Shown here piece by piece: positions 18,327 to 26,867 of a stretch of DNA of 64,000 nucleotides. Position 1 is the stretch's first letter; each line of letters starts with the position of its first letter. Source of the stretch: Massilia sp. YIM B02763 (GTDB lineage: Bacteria; Pseudomonadota; Gammaproteobacteria; Burkholderiales; Burkholderiaceae_D); assembly GCF_030412015.1 (NCBI RefSeq), contig NZ_JASNRD010000001.1, positions 1 to 64,000 of the forward strand, read 5' to 3'. The notes beneath the pieces were generated by a model. It did no database searches, had not been told where the DNA came from, and saw nothing but the letters and a program-made list of their open reading frames with translations. The position numbers and the translations under genes were made by a program.

Positions 18327-19696
18327 TCGCCGCCATGCAGGAAATCGCGGTACCACTTGCCGCTGTCCTTCAGGCGCCGCTGCTGCGTCGCATAGTCGAC
18401 GTGCACGAGGCCGAAGCGCCGCAGATAGCCTTCCGCCCATTCGAAGTTGTCGAGCAGGCTCCAGGCGAAATAGCCGCGCACGTCGACGCCGTCGCGCCGG
18501 GCGGCGCGCAAGGCGGCCAGGTGGCGCTGCAGGTAGCGCGTGCGCGCCCCGTCGCGGATGGCGCCGTCGGCATCGACCGTGTCGTCGTAGCAGGAGCCGT
18601 TCTCCGTCACGTAGATGGGGCCGGGCGCATAGTCGCGCTGCACGCGCGCCAGCAGCTCCGCCAGGCCGGCCGGCTCCACGGGCCATCCCATCGCCGTGAT
18701 CTCGCGTCCCTCGCCCGCCTGCGGTTCCAGCACGCGGGCGCCAAGGGGGCCGTGCGCCGGATCGTCGACGATGGTCTCCGGGAAGTAGTAGTTCACGCCG
18801 AGGAAGTCCGTGGACACGGCGATCGCTTCCATGTCGCCCGCCTCCACGCGCGGAGCGCTGGCGCCGACCAGGTCCAGCGTTTGCGCCGGATAGCCGCGGC
18901 CATGCAGCGGGTCGAGGAACCAGCGGTAGCGCAGGCCGTCGTGCCGCTCCATGGCGGCGACGTCGCGCGGATCCGTGCTGGCGGCGCGCAGCGGGTGCAG
19001 GCTCAGCGCGATGCCGACGCGGGCGTCGGGCACGTTGGCGCGGATCAGCGGCACCGCCAGGCCATGCGACAGCAGCACGTGGTGGCATACCTGCAGCGCC
19101 GTTCCCAGGTCCGTGTTACCCGGCGCATGCCAGCCCTCGTAATTGCCGATGATGGCCGTGCACCAGGGCTCGTTGTGCGTGATCCAGTGCTTGACGCGGT
19201 CGCCCAGGCGGCGCGTCATGGCCTCGGCCAGCTCGAGGAAGGCGTGCACGGTCGCGCGCGCGGCCCAGCCGCCTCCCTCCTGCAGGTATTGCGGCAGGTC
19301 CCAGTGGTACAGCGTGGCCCAGGGCTGCAGTCCCCGCTCCAGCATGCCGTCGACCAGGCGCTCGTAGAAGTCCAGGCCCCTGGCGTTCGGCTCGCCGCCG
19401 GCCTGCCCGAAGATGCGCGGCCAGGCGATCGAGAAGCGGTAGGCGTTCAGCCCGAGGTCGCGCGCGATGTCGAGGTCCTGCGGCCAGCGGTGGTAGTGGT
19501 CGCAGGCGACGGCGCCGCTGGAGCCGTCGCGGATGCGGCCCGGCGTGGCGGCGAAGCGGTCCCAGATCGATTCGACCCGGCCGCCGGCGTCGGCCGCGCC
19601 TTCGATCTGGTAGGAGGACGTCGCGCAACCCCACAGGAAGTCCTGCGGGAAGTCGCCGCGCCGTGGCAGGCCGGGTTCGCTGGATGGTGTGCTCAT
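18323..19696 (-). CDS. GH1 beta-glucosidase
   Basis: Family 1 glycoside hydrolase (457 aa, usual length about 450). The acid/base glutamate is E176 in THNEPW and the nucleophile is E365 in YVTENG; FLWGCATSSYQIEGA near the N-terminus and FAWSLLDNFEWAEGY near the C-terminus form the glucose-binding subsite. No signal peptide, so cytosolic. It probably hydrolyses cellobiose or short gluco-oligosaccharides that enter through the ABC transporter. Start at 19696 has GGAG close upstream; the longer start at 19717 would have no ribosome-binding site. A LacI operator lies 27 nt upstream of the start. Confidence 0.94.
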   Translation of the reverse strand: MSTPSSEPGLPRRGDFPQDFLWGCATSSYQIEGAADAGGRVESIWDRFAATPGRIRDGSSGAVACDHYHRWPQDLDIARDLGLNAYRFSIAWPRIFGQAGGEPNARGLDFYERLVDGMLERGLQPWATLYHWDLPQYLQEGGGWAARATVHAFLELAEAMTRRLGDRVKHWITHNEPWCTAIIGNYEGWHAPGNTDLGTALQVCHHVLLSHGLAVPLIRANVPDARVGIALSLHPLRAASTDPRDVAAMERHDGLRYRWFLDPLHGRGYPAQTLDLVGASAPRVEAGDMEAIAVSTDFLGVNYYFPETIVDDPAHGPLGARVLEPQAGEGREITAMGWPVEPAGLAELLARVQRDYAPGPIYVTENGSCYDDTVDADGAIRDGARTRYLQRHLAALRAARRDGVDVRGYFAWSLLDNFEWAEGYLRRFGLVHVDYATQQRRLKDSGKWYRDFLHGGD

Positions 19697-19722
19697 GGTC
19701 TCCGTTCTTGTCGTCATGTGAT

Positions 19723-19736
19723 TGGAAAGCTTTCCA
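19723..19736. promoter_or_regulatory. LacI-family operator (GH1 gene), perfect palindrome
   Basis: TGGAAAGCTTTCCA, a perfect 14-bp palindrome differing from the 2405 site only at the two central positions. No good -10/-35 pair is visible at the 13-15 nt spacing found at the other sites. It may control a weak promoter or act as a roadblock to transcription from the upstream regulator gene. A minus-strand run of eight T at 19747-19754 follows that gene. Confidence 0.75.
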
Positions 19737-19791
19737 GCCTTCGTTCAAAAAAAAGCTCGCGGTCGGCACGCCGGGTCGCCGGACGGCCCGC

Positions 19792-20820
19792 TCACGCGGC
19801 CTTGCGCTTGCCTCCGGCGGCCGTCGCGAGTGAGGCGCGCAGCGTCACGCTCACGGGGAAGTCGCGCGTGACGGTGCGGCGCACGTCGTAGCACAGGTTC
19901 AGCAGGGCATTCACGCCGTTCTGCGTCATCTCGCGCCACGGCATGTGCACGGAGGTCAGGCGCGGCGCCGAGAAGGCGGCGCTGGGCGTGTCGTCGTAGC
20001 CGATCACGGACAGGTCGTGCGGCACGCGGATGCCCGCCTCCTGGAAGTAGGACAGCGCGCCCACGGCCATCTCGTCGTTGGCACAGAACAGCGCCGTGCA
20101 GCCGTAATCCGAATCGAGCAGCTGCTTGGCCGCCGCCCAGCCCCCGGCCGGCGAGAAGTCGCTCTCCATGCGCCACACCTTGGCCGGATCGATGCCCTGC
20201 TCGGCCAGCTCGCTCATGAAACCCTCGACGCGCGCCACGTTGTCGGCGAGGCGGCGCGGGCCCTCGATGACGGCGATCTTGCGGTGCTTGTGGTCCAGCA
20301 GCGCGCGCGCCGCCAGGCGGCCGCCCAGCACGTGGTCGACCGTGAAGCATTGATCGGGAATCGCGGCGAAGCTGTGGTTCAGCGCGACCAGCTGGCCCGC
20401 CTTCAGGCCCAGCGCCGCGATGTCTTCCTCCAGCAACGCGCTGGTCATGACGACCAGGCCGTCGCAGCCGCGCTCGATCAGGAATTCGACGCCCTCGATG
20501 GCCTGGCGGCGCTCGTCGCCGAGTCCGACGCCGAACGCGAGCACCATGTGCACGCCGGCGGCGCGCAGCTCCGTATCGATGATCTGCAGGATCGGCGTAT
20601 AGAAGGTGCCCGACAGGACGGGAATGTAGACGCCCACCATGCGGCTGGACCCGGACAGCAGCGCGCGCGCCGCGTGCGAGGGCCGGAAGCCCAGCTCGTC
20701 GATCGCCTTCTTCACGCGCGCCAGCGTGGCGGGCGACACCGAGCCCTTGCCGCTGACCACGCGCGACGCCGTTCCGAGGCCGACGCCGGCCAGTTTCGCT
20801 ACGTCCTTGATAGTTGCCAC
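19792..20820 (-). CDS. LacI-family transcriptional regulator (candidate glucan regulator)
   Basis: LacI/GalR repressor (342 aa from a GTG start). The helix-turn-helix spans residues 4-23 (IKDVAKLAGVGLGTASRVVS), then a hinge helix, then a periplasmic-binding-like effector domain with VGVYIPVLSGTFYTPIL and VIGYDD segments. The GTG at 20820 is chosen because AGGA lies 7 nt upstream and the HTH then starts at residue 4, as usual; a longer ATG frame to 20877 would add an unlikely leader. It sits between the ABC transporter genes and GH1, all on the same strand. It is the natural candidate to bind the five TGGAAACGNTTCCA-like sites, with glucose or a gluco-oligosaccharide as likely inducer. Confidence 0.92.
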   Translation of the reverse strand: MATIKDVAKLAGVGLGTASRVVSGKGSVSPATLARVKKAIDELGFRPSHAARALLSGSSRMVGVYIPVLSGTFYTPILQIIDTELRAAGVHMVLAFGVGLGDERRQAIEGVEFLIERGCDGLVVMTSALLEEDIAALGLKAGQLVALNHSFAAIPDQCFTVDHVLGGRLAARALLDHKHRKIAVIEGPRRLADNVARVEGFMSELAEQGIDPAKVWRMESDFSPAGGWAAAKQLLDSDYGCTALFCANDEMAVGALSYFQEAGIRVPHDLSVIGYDDTPSAAFSAPRLTSVHMPWREMTQNGVNALLNLCYDVRRTVTRDFPVSVTLRASLATAAGGKRKAA

Positions 20821-20919
20821 AAACTGATCCTCATGTAGACAGGCGTTGCCGCCAACCCGAAGGATACCGCAGGACACCCCTCTCCCGCACCTTCCTTTGC
20901 ACGAACTTGCATGCCTGCC

Positions 20920-21990
20920 TTACAGGCGCGCACCCGTTTCGGGGTCGAACAGGGACACCCGGGCCGGGTCGATGACCACGCCGACCGCGTCTCCCGGCAC
21001 GACGGCGCGCGGCGCGTGCACGAGGGCGGGCAGCGTGGCCCGTCCCGCCTTCACCCAGACCACCTGGTGGCTCCCCATCGGCTCGACCAGCGCCACCTCG
21101 GCGCGCAGGCTGCCGGGGGCCCCGGGGTCGGCGAGGCGCACGTGTTCGGCGCGCACGCCCAGCACCGCCGGCCGCGCGCCCGGGTTGCCGGCCACGCAGC
21201 CAGGGCCGGGACGCAAGGCGATGCCGTCCGCGGCGAATCCGCCGTCGTCTTCCAGCCGCCCATCGACGAAGGTCATCGCGGGCGCACCCAGGAAACCGGC
21301 CACGAAGCGGTTCGCCGGCCGCTCGTACACGTCGACCGGCGAGCCGACCTGCTGGATCTCGCCGCCGCGCATGACGACGATGCGGCTGGCCAGCGTCATG
21401 GCTTCCACCTGGTCGTGGGTCACGTAGATCATCGTCGAGCCCAGGTTACGGTGCAGCAGCTTCAGCTCGCGGCGCAGCTCCGCGCGCAGCTTGGCGTCCA
21501 GGTTCGAGAGCGGCTCGTCGAACAGCAGCACGCGCGCCTGGCGCACGAGGGCGCGCCCGATCGCCACGCGCTGGCGCTGGCCGCCGGATAGCTGCGACGG
21601 CTTCCTCGACAGCAGCGCGTCCAGCTGCAGCATCTCGGCGGCCTGGCGCACGCGCTTCCTGATCTCGGGCCTGGGCGTGCCCGCGATCCGCAGGCCGAAC
21701 GACATATTGTCCTCGACGGTCATGGTGGGATACAACGCATACGACTGGAACACCATGCCGATGCCCCGCTCGCTGGGATCGGCGTCCGTCATGTCGCGCC
21801 CGCCGATCTCCACCAGGCCGCCGCTCGTGTCCACGAGGCCCGCGATGCTGTGCAACAGCGTCGACTTGCCGCAGCCGGAAGGTCCCAGCAGCACGAGGAA
21901 TTCGCCCGGCTCCACGTGCAGGTCGAGGTCGCGGATGATGTCCTTGCCGCCCAGCGTGATCGAGAGCTTGCGCAGTGTGACGTTCGACAT
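20920..21990 (-). CDS. ABC transporter ATPase, MalK/UgpC family
   Basis: Sugar-import ATPase (356 aa) of the MalK/UgpC/MsmX class. Walker A GPSGCGKST (36-44), Q-loop FQSYALYP, signature LSGGQRQR, Walker B VLLFDEP and the H-loop VTHDQ are all intact. A C-terminal regulatory TOBE/OB domain follows from about residue 235. Last gene of a four-gene transporter operon, 5 nt after the second permease. It energises import of sugar captured by the binding protein at 23862-25106. Confidence 0.94.
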   Translation of the reverse strand: MSNVTLRKLSITLGGKDIIRDLDLHVEPGEFLVLLGPSGCGKSTLLHSIAGLVDTSGGLVEIGGRDMTDADPSERGIGMVFQSYALYPTMTVEDNMSFGLRIAGTPRPEIRKRVRQAAEMLQLDALLSRKPSQLSGGQRQRVAIGRALVRQARVLLFDEPLSNLDAKLRAELRRELKLLHRNLGSTMIYVTHDQVEAMTLASRIVVMRGGEIQQVGSPVDVYERPANRFVAGFLGAPAMTFVDGRLEDDGGFAADGIALRPGPGCVAGNPGARPAVLGVRAEHVRLADPGAPGSLRAEVALVEPMGSHQVVWVKAGRATLPALVHAPRAVVPGDAVGVVIDPARVSLFDPETGARL

Positions 21991-21995
21991 GGTGC

Positions 21996-22934
21996 CTATC
22001 CTTTCACGGCGCCGGCCGCGATGCCGCGCACGAACCAGCGCCCGGACACGAAGTACAGCGCCAGCGGCACCAGCGCCGTCAGGATCGTCGCCGCCATATT
22101 GACGTTGTACAGGCGCGTGCCGGTGGTGGTATTGATCACGTTGTTCAGCTGCACCGTCATGGGCAGGTTCTCCCTCCCCGCGAACACGAGGCCCAGGATA
22201 TAGTCGTTCCACACGCCCGTCACCTGCATGATGGCGGCGACCACGACGATCGGCAGCGACATCGGCAGCATCACCTGGAAGAAGATGCGCCAGAATCCGC
22301 CGCCGTCGATGCGCGCGGCCTGGAACAGCTCGTGCGGCACGTTGCAGTAGTAATTCCGGAACAGCAGCGTCATCACGGGCAGGCCGAACACGGTGTGCAC
22401 CAGCACGATCGCGGGCAGCGAGCCGAAGATGCCGGCCAGCGCCAGCACCCGCACCAGCGGATAGATCATCACCTGCACCGGCACGAAGGCCCCGGCCAGC
22501 AGGATGCCGAACAGCAGGTTGGCGCCGCGCGGGCGCCAGAAGGACAGCGCGTAGCCGTTGATGGCGCCCAGCAGGATCGGCAGGATCGTGCTGGGGATCG
22601 CGATGGCGACGGAATTGCGGAAACCCGTGCGGATGCCGTCGCAGGCCGCGCCCGTGCAGACGCCGCTCCAGGCCTGGCGCCAAGGTTCCAACGTAAACGC
22701 GTGCGGCAGCGCGAAGATGCCGCCCTGGCGGATCTCGTCCATCGGCTTCACGGAGGTGACCAGCATGACGTACAGCGGCAGCAGGAAGAATGCCGCCGCG
22801 CACAGCAGGAAGGCGTAGACGCCGACGCGTGCCGGGGTCAGGCGGCGCCGGCGCGCACGCGCCTTCGGCCTGGCGGCGCCCTGCGTGGAAGCCCCCTGCA
22901 GCGGCAGCGGGCGGGCGATCGATTGGCGGCTCAT
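21996..22934 (-). CDS. Carbohydrate ABC transporter permease, MalG type
   Basis: Inner-membrane permease (312 aa) with six predicted helices after a basic, Pro/Arg-rich N-terminal tail. The cytoplasmic EAA loop contacting the ATPase is seen as LFQAARIDGGGFWRIFFQV. It pairs with the upstream MalF-type permease to form the channel. Ends 5 nt before the ATPase gene. The closest recognisable family context is the Pseudomonas-type glucose/mannose transporter (GtsC position). Confidence 0.9.
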   Translation of the reverse strand: MSRQSIARPLPLQGASTQGAARPKARARRRRLTPARVGVYAFLLCAAAFFLLPLYVMLVTSVKPMDEIRQGGIFALPHAFTLEPWRQAWSGVCTGAACDGIRTGFRNSVAIAIPSTILPILLGAINGYALSFWRPRGANLLFGILLAGAFVPVQVMIYPLVRVLALAGIFGSLPAIVLVHTVFGLPVMTLLFRNYYCNVPHELFQAARIDGGGFWRIFFQVMLPMSLPIVVVAAIMQVTGVWNDYILGLVFAGRENLPMTVQLNNVINTTTGTRLYNVNMAATILTALVPLALYFVSGRWFVRGIAAGAVKG

Positions 22935-22972
22935 CGGGTATCCTTCACGGGATGGTCTTCCTCAGGTGACAT

Positions 22973-23860
22973 TCAGGCGGCCGCCTTGCGGCTGCGGGCG
23001 TACGCGTACGGCGCGAGCAGCGCCAGCACCGGCACCAGCAGCACGACGGCGCCGGCCGACGCCAGGCCCACGTTCGAGCGCAGGAACAGGTGATCCATGA
23101 TGAACTTGGCCGGCACTTCGCTGGCGATGCCGGGGCCGCCCTGCGTCATCGCGACGACGGCGTCGTACAGCTTCGCCACCGACGTGGCCAGCAACAGCAG
23201 CACGGTGGCGAAGCTGGGCCAGAGCATCGGCACGACGATCTGCAGGTACACGCGCCAGGCCGGGATGCCGTCCAGGCGCGCCGCCTTCCAGATTTCCGGG
23301 TCGATGCCGCGCAGGCCCGCCAGCACCAGCGCCATGACGAGGCCGGACGCCTGCCACACCGTCGCCAGCACGACGGCGACGATCGCCATGTCCTGCGACA
23401 CGATCCAGTCGAGCCTGAAGCCCGGGAAGCCGAGCGCGCGGATGGCGCCGTCGATGCCGTCGCCCGGGGTCAAGAGCCATTGCCAGACGAGGCCGGTGGC
23501 GACGAAGGACATCGCGTACGGATACAAAAAGATCGTGCGCAAGGCGCCTTCGCCGCGCACGTCCTGGTCGATGAACACGGCCAGCAGGAAGCCGATCACG
23601 ACGCAGGCGGCGACGAAGAGGACGCCGTACACGGCCAGGTTGTGCAGCGACAGCATCCAGCGCTCGTTGTCGAACAGGCGCTGGTACTGGGCCAGGCCGA
23701 TGAAGCTGCCGCTCGGGAAGGTGCGCGAGCCCGTCATCGAGATCCACAGCGTCCAGCAGGCGGCGCCGACGTAGCCGACCAGCGCCACGAGGGCCATGGG
23801 CAGCAGCGCCGCGCGCGGCGCCAGCCAGGGCAGGAACTTGGAGGAAGCGGTTGGCCGCAT
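22973..23860 (-). CDS. Carbohydrate ABC transporter permease, MalF type
   Basis: Inner-membrane permease (295 aa) with six to seven helices. The EAA loop reads IWKAARLDGIPAWRVYLQI, and a TLWISMTGSRTFP stretch follows helix 1. Its start lies 1 nt after the stop codon of the binding protein gene, so the two are almost certainly co-translated. It corresponds to the GtsB position in glucose-type CUT1 transporters. Confidence 0.9.
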   Translation of the reverse strand: MRPTASSKFLPWLAPRAALLPMALVALVGYVGAACWTLWISMTGSRTFPSGSFIGLAQYQRLFDNERWMLSLHNLAVYGVLFVAACVVIGFLLAVFIDQDVRGEGALRTIFLYPYAMSFVATGLVWQWLLTPGDGIDGAIRALGFPGFRLDWIVSQDMAIVAVVLATVWQASGLVMALVLAGLRGIDPEIWKAARLDGIPAWRVYLQIVVPMLWPSFATVLLLLATSVAKLYDAVVAMTQGGPGIASEVPAKFIMDHLFLRSNVGLASAGAVVLLVPVLALLAPYAYARSRKAAA

Positions 23861-23861
23861 G

Positions 23862-25106
23862 TCAGTAGCGTAGCGCCGAGGCGATGCTGTTCTGGGCCCG
23901 CTCGACGGGCATCGGGGTATTCCAGTAGGCGGTCAGCACGTCCTGCAGCGCGCCGTTCTGGTCCGGGGTCAGGTACACCTCCGCCACGCCGACGGGACGG
24001 GCGCGGTCGCGCAGGATCGCCATGCCCTTGCGCGCGCACTCGTCGAAGGCAGACGGGTCGGCGTCCGTGCGCACGGGAATGGAGCCCTTCAGGCGGTTGA
24101 ACGCCACCTGCACGTCGGGCCGCTCGACGACGTCGGCGATCAGCTTCTGGGCGCGCAGCGCGTCCGGCTTGCCCGTCCTGGGGAACACGAACACGTCGCC
24201 CTGGATCAGGTAGGGGCTGTCCGGGCCGAGCCCGGGCAGGCAGCCGAACTCGCGGCCCGGGCGCTGGCCGGCCGCCGTGAACTCTCCCTTGGCCCAGTCG
24301 CCCATGATCTGCATGCCGGCCCGCCCCGCGATCACGAGGGCCGTCGCGTCGTTCCAGTTGCGTCCCGGCGAAGCGGGATCGACATAGGCCTGCAGGCGCT
24401 TGTAGGCGACCAGCACGCGGCGGAATGCCGCCGAGCGGATCGCCGCCTGGTCGCGGTCGCGCATCACGCGCAGATAGAGCTCGCGCCCGCCCAGGTTGGA
24501 CAGCATCAGCGAGAACAGGATCGTCTCCTGCCAGGCCTGGCCGCCGTGCGCCAGCGGCACGAGGCCGGCGGCCTTGAGCTTGTCCAGCGCCGCGAACAGT
24601 TCGTCGACGTCCCGCGGTTCGCGCGCGATGCCGGCGCGGGCGAAGGCCGCCTTCGAGTACCAGATCCACGTCTGCATGTGGATGTTCATCGGGACGGCAT
24701 AGTAATGGCCGCGGTGCTTGATGGCGTCCACGATGGGCTGCGGCAGCACCCGGTCCCAGTCGTCGCGGCGCGCCACGTCGTCGACGGGATTGAGCATGTC
24801 TTCCTCGATGATGTCGAGGAACTGCTTGGACGTGTTGAACTGGGCCGCCGTGGGCGGATTGCCGCCGATGATGCGGTTGATGGTGACGGCGCGCGACTGG
24901 TCGCCGCCGGCGATCGCGGAATCGATCCAGGCGCCGCCCGCGCCGCGGTAGGCCGCGGCCACCTCCTTGACGGCCGCCGATTCGCCACCCGACGTCCACC
25001 AGTGGATGACTTCGGCCTGCGCCGGCAGCGGCGCCGCGGCGTGCGCACCCGGCGCGGCGGCGCACAGCCACGCGCCGGCCAGCAAGGCCTTGCGGATTCG
25101 GACCAT
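23862..25106 (-). CDS. Sugar ABC transporter substrate-binding protein (glucose/mannose GtsA-like)
   Basis: Periplasmic binding protein of CUT1 family 1 (414 aa), signal peptide cleaved near AHA-AA (residue 24). The mature N-terminus VIHWWTSGGES, followed by INRIIGGNPPTAAQF, closely matches the Pseudomonas glucose-binding protein group (GtsA). Glucose or a short gluco-oligosaccharide is therefore the expected ligand. The start at 25106 has GGAGA 5 nt upstream; the ATG at 25118 lacks one. It heads the transporter operon behind a consensus promoter with a LacI operator. The ligand assignment rests on remembered family similarity and needs an alignment to settle. Confidence 0.88.
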   Translation of the reverse strand: MVRIRKALLAGAWLCAAAPGAHAAAPLPAQAEVIHWWTSGGESAAVKEVAAAYRGAGGAWIDSAIAGGDQSRAVTINRIIGGNPPTAAQFNTSKQFLDIIEEDMLNPVDDVARRDDWDRVLPQPIVDAIKHRGHYYAVPMNIHMQTWIWYSKAAFARAGIAREPRDVDELFAALDKLKAAGLVPLAHGGQAWQETILFSLMLSNLGGRELYLRVMRDRDQAAIRSAAFRRVLVAYKRLQAYVDPASPGRNWNDATALVIAGRAGMQIMGDWAKGEFTAAGQRPGREFGCLPGLGPDSPYLIQGDVFVFPRTGKPDALRAQKLIADVVERPDVQVAFNRLKGSIPVRTDADPSAFDECARKGMAILRDRARPVGVAEVYLTPDQNGALQDVLTAYWNTPMPVERAQNSIASALRY

Positions 25107-25167
25107 CGTTGTCTCCATGCGGCCGCCATCGATGGCGGTCCTTCGGCTGTCATTTGGGGGGCGGGGT

Positions 25168-25181
25168 TGGAAACGCTCCCA
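25168..25181. promoter_or_regulatory. LacI-family operator (ABC transporter operon)
   Basis: TGGAAACGCTCCCA, two mismatches from the palindrome at 2405. It begins 13 nt after the predicted -10, the same distance as at the deacetylase and GH3 promoters. Confidence 0.78.
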
Positions 25182-25194
25182 TGACTTTTGCCGG

Positions 25195-25224
25195 ACTATA
25201 GCACCGGGCCGAAATTAGTGTCAA
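25195..25224 (-). promoter_or_regulatory. Sigma-70 promoter of the ABC transporter operon
   Basis: Minus strand: -35 TTGACA (25219-25224), 18-nt spacer, -10 TATAGT (25195-25200). The predicted start is near 25188, immediately before the operator. Confidence 0.8.
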
Positions 25225-25315
25225 ATAGAAAATATCCGGTGGATTTTCCTACAAAAACAGCCGAGCAGGTGGGATTCCGGCAATCGTGCGGCGCCGGCAT
25301 CGCCATATGACAACA

Positions 25316-26011
25316 CTAGGGTCGCAGGCGGTAGCCGACGGCCGTCTCGGTCAGCAGGTGGCGCGGCTGGGCCGGATCGTCTTCCAGCTTCTGGCGCAGG
25401 TGGCCCATGTAGATGCGCACGTAGTGGCCATTCTCGCGGTTGGCCGGCCCCCAGACCTCGCGCAGCAGCTGCGGGGCCGTGACGACCTTCCCCAGGTGGG
25501 CGACGAGCACGGACAGCAGCCGGTATTCCGTGGGGGTCAGGCGCACCGGCTCGCCGGCGCGGGTGACCTGGCGTTTCTGCAGGTCGACGGCGACGTTGCC
25601 GAAGGCGACGGTCGACGACGGCTCGCCCGCCGCCTTGTGCTGGCGCCGCAGCGCCGCGCGCACGCGCGCCAGCAATTCGCCCGTGCCAAAGGGTTTGGTG
25701 AGGTAGTCGTCCGCACCGGCGTCGAGCGCCGTGATCTTGTCGGCTTCGTCCACGCGCGCCGACAGCACGATGATCGGCACGGGACTCCACGCGCGCACGG
25801 TGCGGATCAAGTCGACGCCGTCGCCGTCCGGCAGGCCCAGGTCCAGGATAATGAGATCGGGAGTGCGCGTGCCGGCGTCGATGACGCCGCGTTTCAGGTT
25901 CTCGGACTGGTGCACGGTCCAGCCCTCGCCTTCCAGCGCCATGCGCACGAAGCGGCGGATCTGCGGTTCGTCCTCGACGAGGAGCGCAACGGGAGCGACA
26001 TCACGGTTCAT
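25316..26011 (-). CDS. kdpE: KdpE-type OmpR-family response regulator, no adjacent KdpD
   Basis: Two-component response regulator (231 aa). The receiver domain has acidic residues in VEDEP, the phospho-acceptor Asp in LILDLGLPDGDG, and the conserved Thr/Lys region ending YLTKPF. A C-terminal winged helix of the OmpR class has LTPTEYRLLSVLVAHLGKV and the recognition-helix region YVRIYMGHLRQKLE. These sequences are characteristic of KdpE, which activates the high-affinity K+ ATPase kdpFABC. Neither kdpD nor kdpFABC is nearby; the flanking genes are wrbA and the sugar-binding protein. It is therefore either separated from its partner or a KdpE-like regulator with another role. Confidence 0.85.
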   Translation of the reverse strand: MNRDVAPVALLVEDEPQIRRFVRMALEGEGWTVHQSENLKRGVIDAGTRTPDLIILDLGLPDGDGVDLIRTVRAWSPVPIIVLSARVDEADKITALDAGADDYLTKPFGTGELLARVRAALRRQHKAAGEPSSTVAFGNVAVDLQKRQVTRAGEPVRLTPTEYRLLSVLVAHLGKVVTAPQLLREVWGPANRENGHYVRIYMGHLRQKLEDDPAQPRHLLTETAVGYRLRP

Positions 26012-26047
26012 GCCGGGATGGTAAGCGATCGGGCGTAAAAGCGGCGT

Positions 26048-26077
26048 AAAAAAAGCCCGCCGGCGTCCGCGGCGGGC
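26048..26077 (-). terminator. Intrinsic terminator of wrbA
   Basis: On the minus strand the stem GCCCGCC/GGCGGGC is followed by seven T residues (26048-26054). It lies 18 nt after the wrbA stop codon and isolates kdpE from wrbA. Confidence 0.9.
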
Positions 26078-26094
26078 GTTTGGCCTGCGCCGGA

Positions 26095-26694
26095 TCAGCC
26101 GAACAGCTTGGCGGCCGTCTTCGCGACGATTTCGCCCTGGTGGCGCGCGCCGTCCAGGTCGAGGGCGCTCGGCTGGCGCTGGCCCTGGCCGCCGGCGATG
26201 GTGGTGGCGCCGTAGGGTGCGCCGCCGGCCACTTCGTCCAGCGTCATCTGGCCGGCGAAGCTGTACGGCAGGCCGACGACGACCATCCCGAAGTGCAGCA
26301 GGTTGGTGATGATCGAGAACAGCGTCGCTTCCTGGCCGCCATGCTGCGTGGCCGTCGACGTGAAGGCGGCGCCGACCTTGCCGTTCAGGGCGCCGCGCGC
26401 CCACAGGCCACCGGTCTGGTCGAGGAAGGCCGCCATCTGCGACGGCATGCGGCCGTAGCGGGTCGGCGCGCCGATCACGATGGCGTCGTAGTCCGCCAGC
26501 TCGTCGACGGTGGCGATGGGCGCCTGCTGGTCCAGCTTGAAGTGGCCGTTCTTCGCGATCTCCTCCGGCACCGTCTCCGGCACGCGCTTGACCGCGACGG
26601 TGGCGCCGGCGCCGCGCGCGCCCTCGGCGACGGCATTCGCCATCTGCTCGACGTGGCCATAGGTGGAGTAATACAGAACCAGTACCTTCGCCAT
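26095..26694 (-). CDS. wrbA: NAD(P)H:quinone oxidoreductase WrbA
   Basis: Flavodoxin-fold FMN protein (199 aa, usual size) that reduces quinones by two electrons. The FMN phosphate loop [13 protein letters not shown] lies near residue 10, and the conserved [13 protein letters not shown] and [12 protein letters not shown] segments are present. Monocistronic, ending at the terminator at 26048-26077. Start at 26694 is preceded by AAGGGGA. Cytosolic oxidative-stress function; no evident link to the neighbouring sugar genes. Confidence 0.95.
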   Translation of the reverse strand: MAKVLVLYYSTYGHVEQMANAVAEGARGAGATVAVKRVPETVPEEIAKNGHFKLDQQAPIATVDELADYDAIVIGAPTRYGRMPSQMAAFLDQTGGLWARGALNGKVGAAFTSTATQHGGQEATLFSIITNLLHFGMVVVGLPYSFAGQMTLDEVAGGAPYGATTIAGGQGQRQPSALDLDGARHQGEIVAKTAAKLFG

Positions 26695-26867
26695 GCTGTT
26701 CCCCTTTCAGTGAGTCGTTCGACAAGAAAAGGCCATGCTAAACCAATCCGCAGTGCGCCGGCATCCGCCTTCCGGCGGGTTCGTCTGCTACCCTGTCAGG
26801 ATGAACAGCTGGGCGGCCCGTATCCGATCGGCCAGAATCCCCGCACCAACCACGACAGGAGACACGC

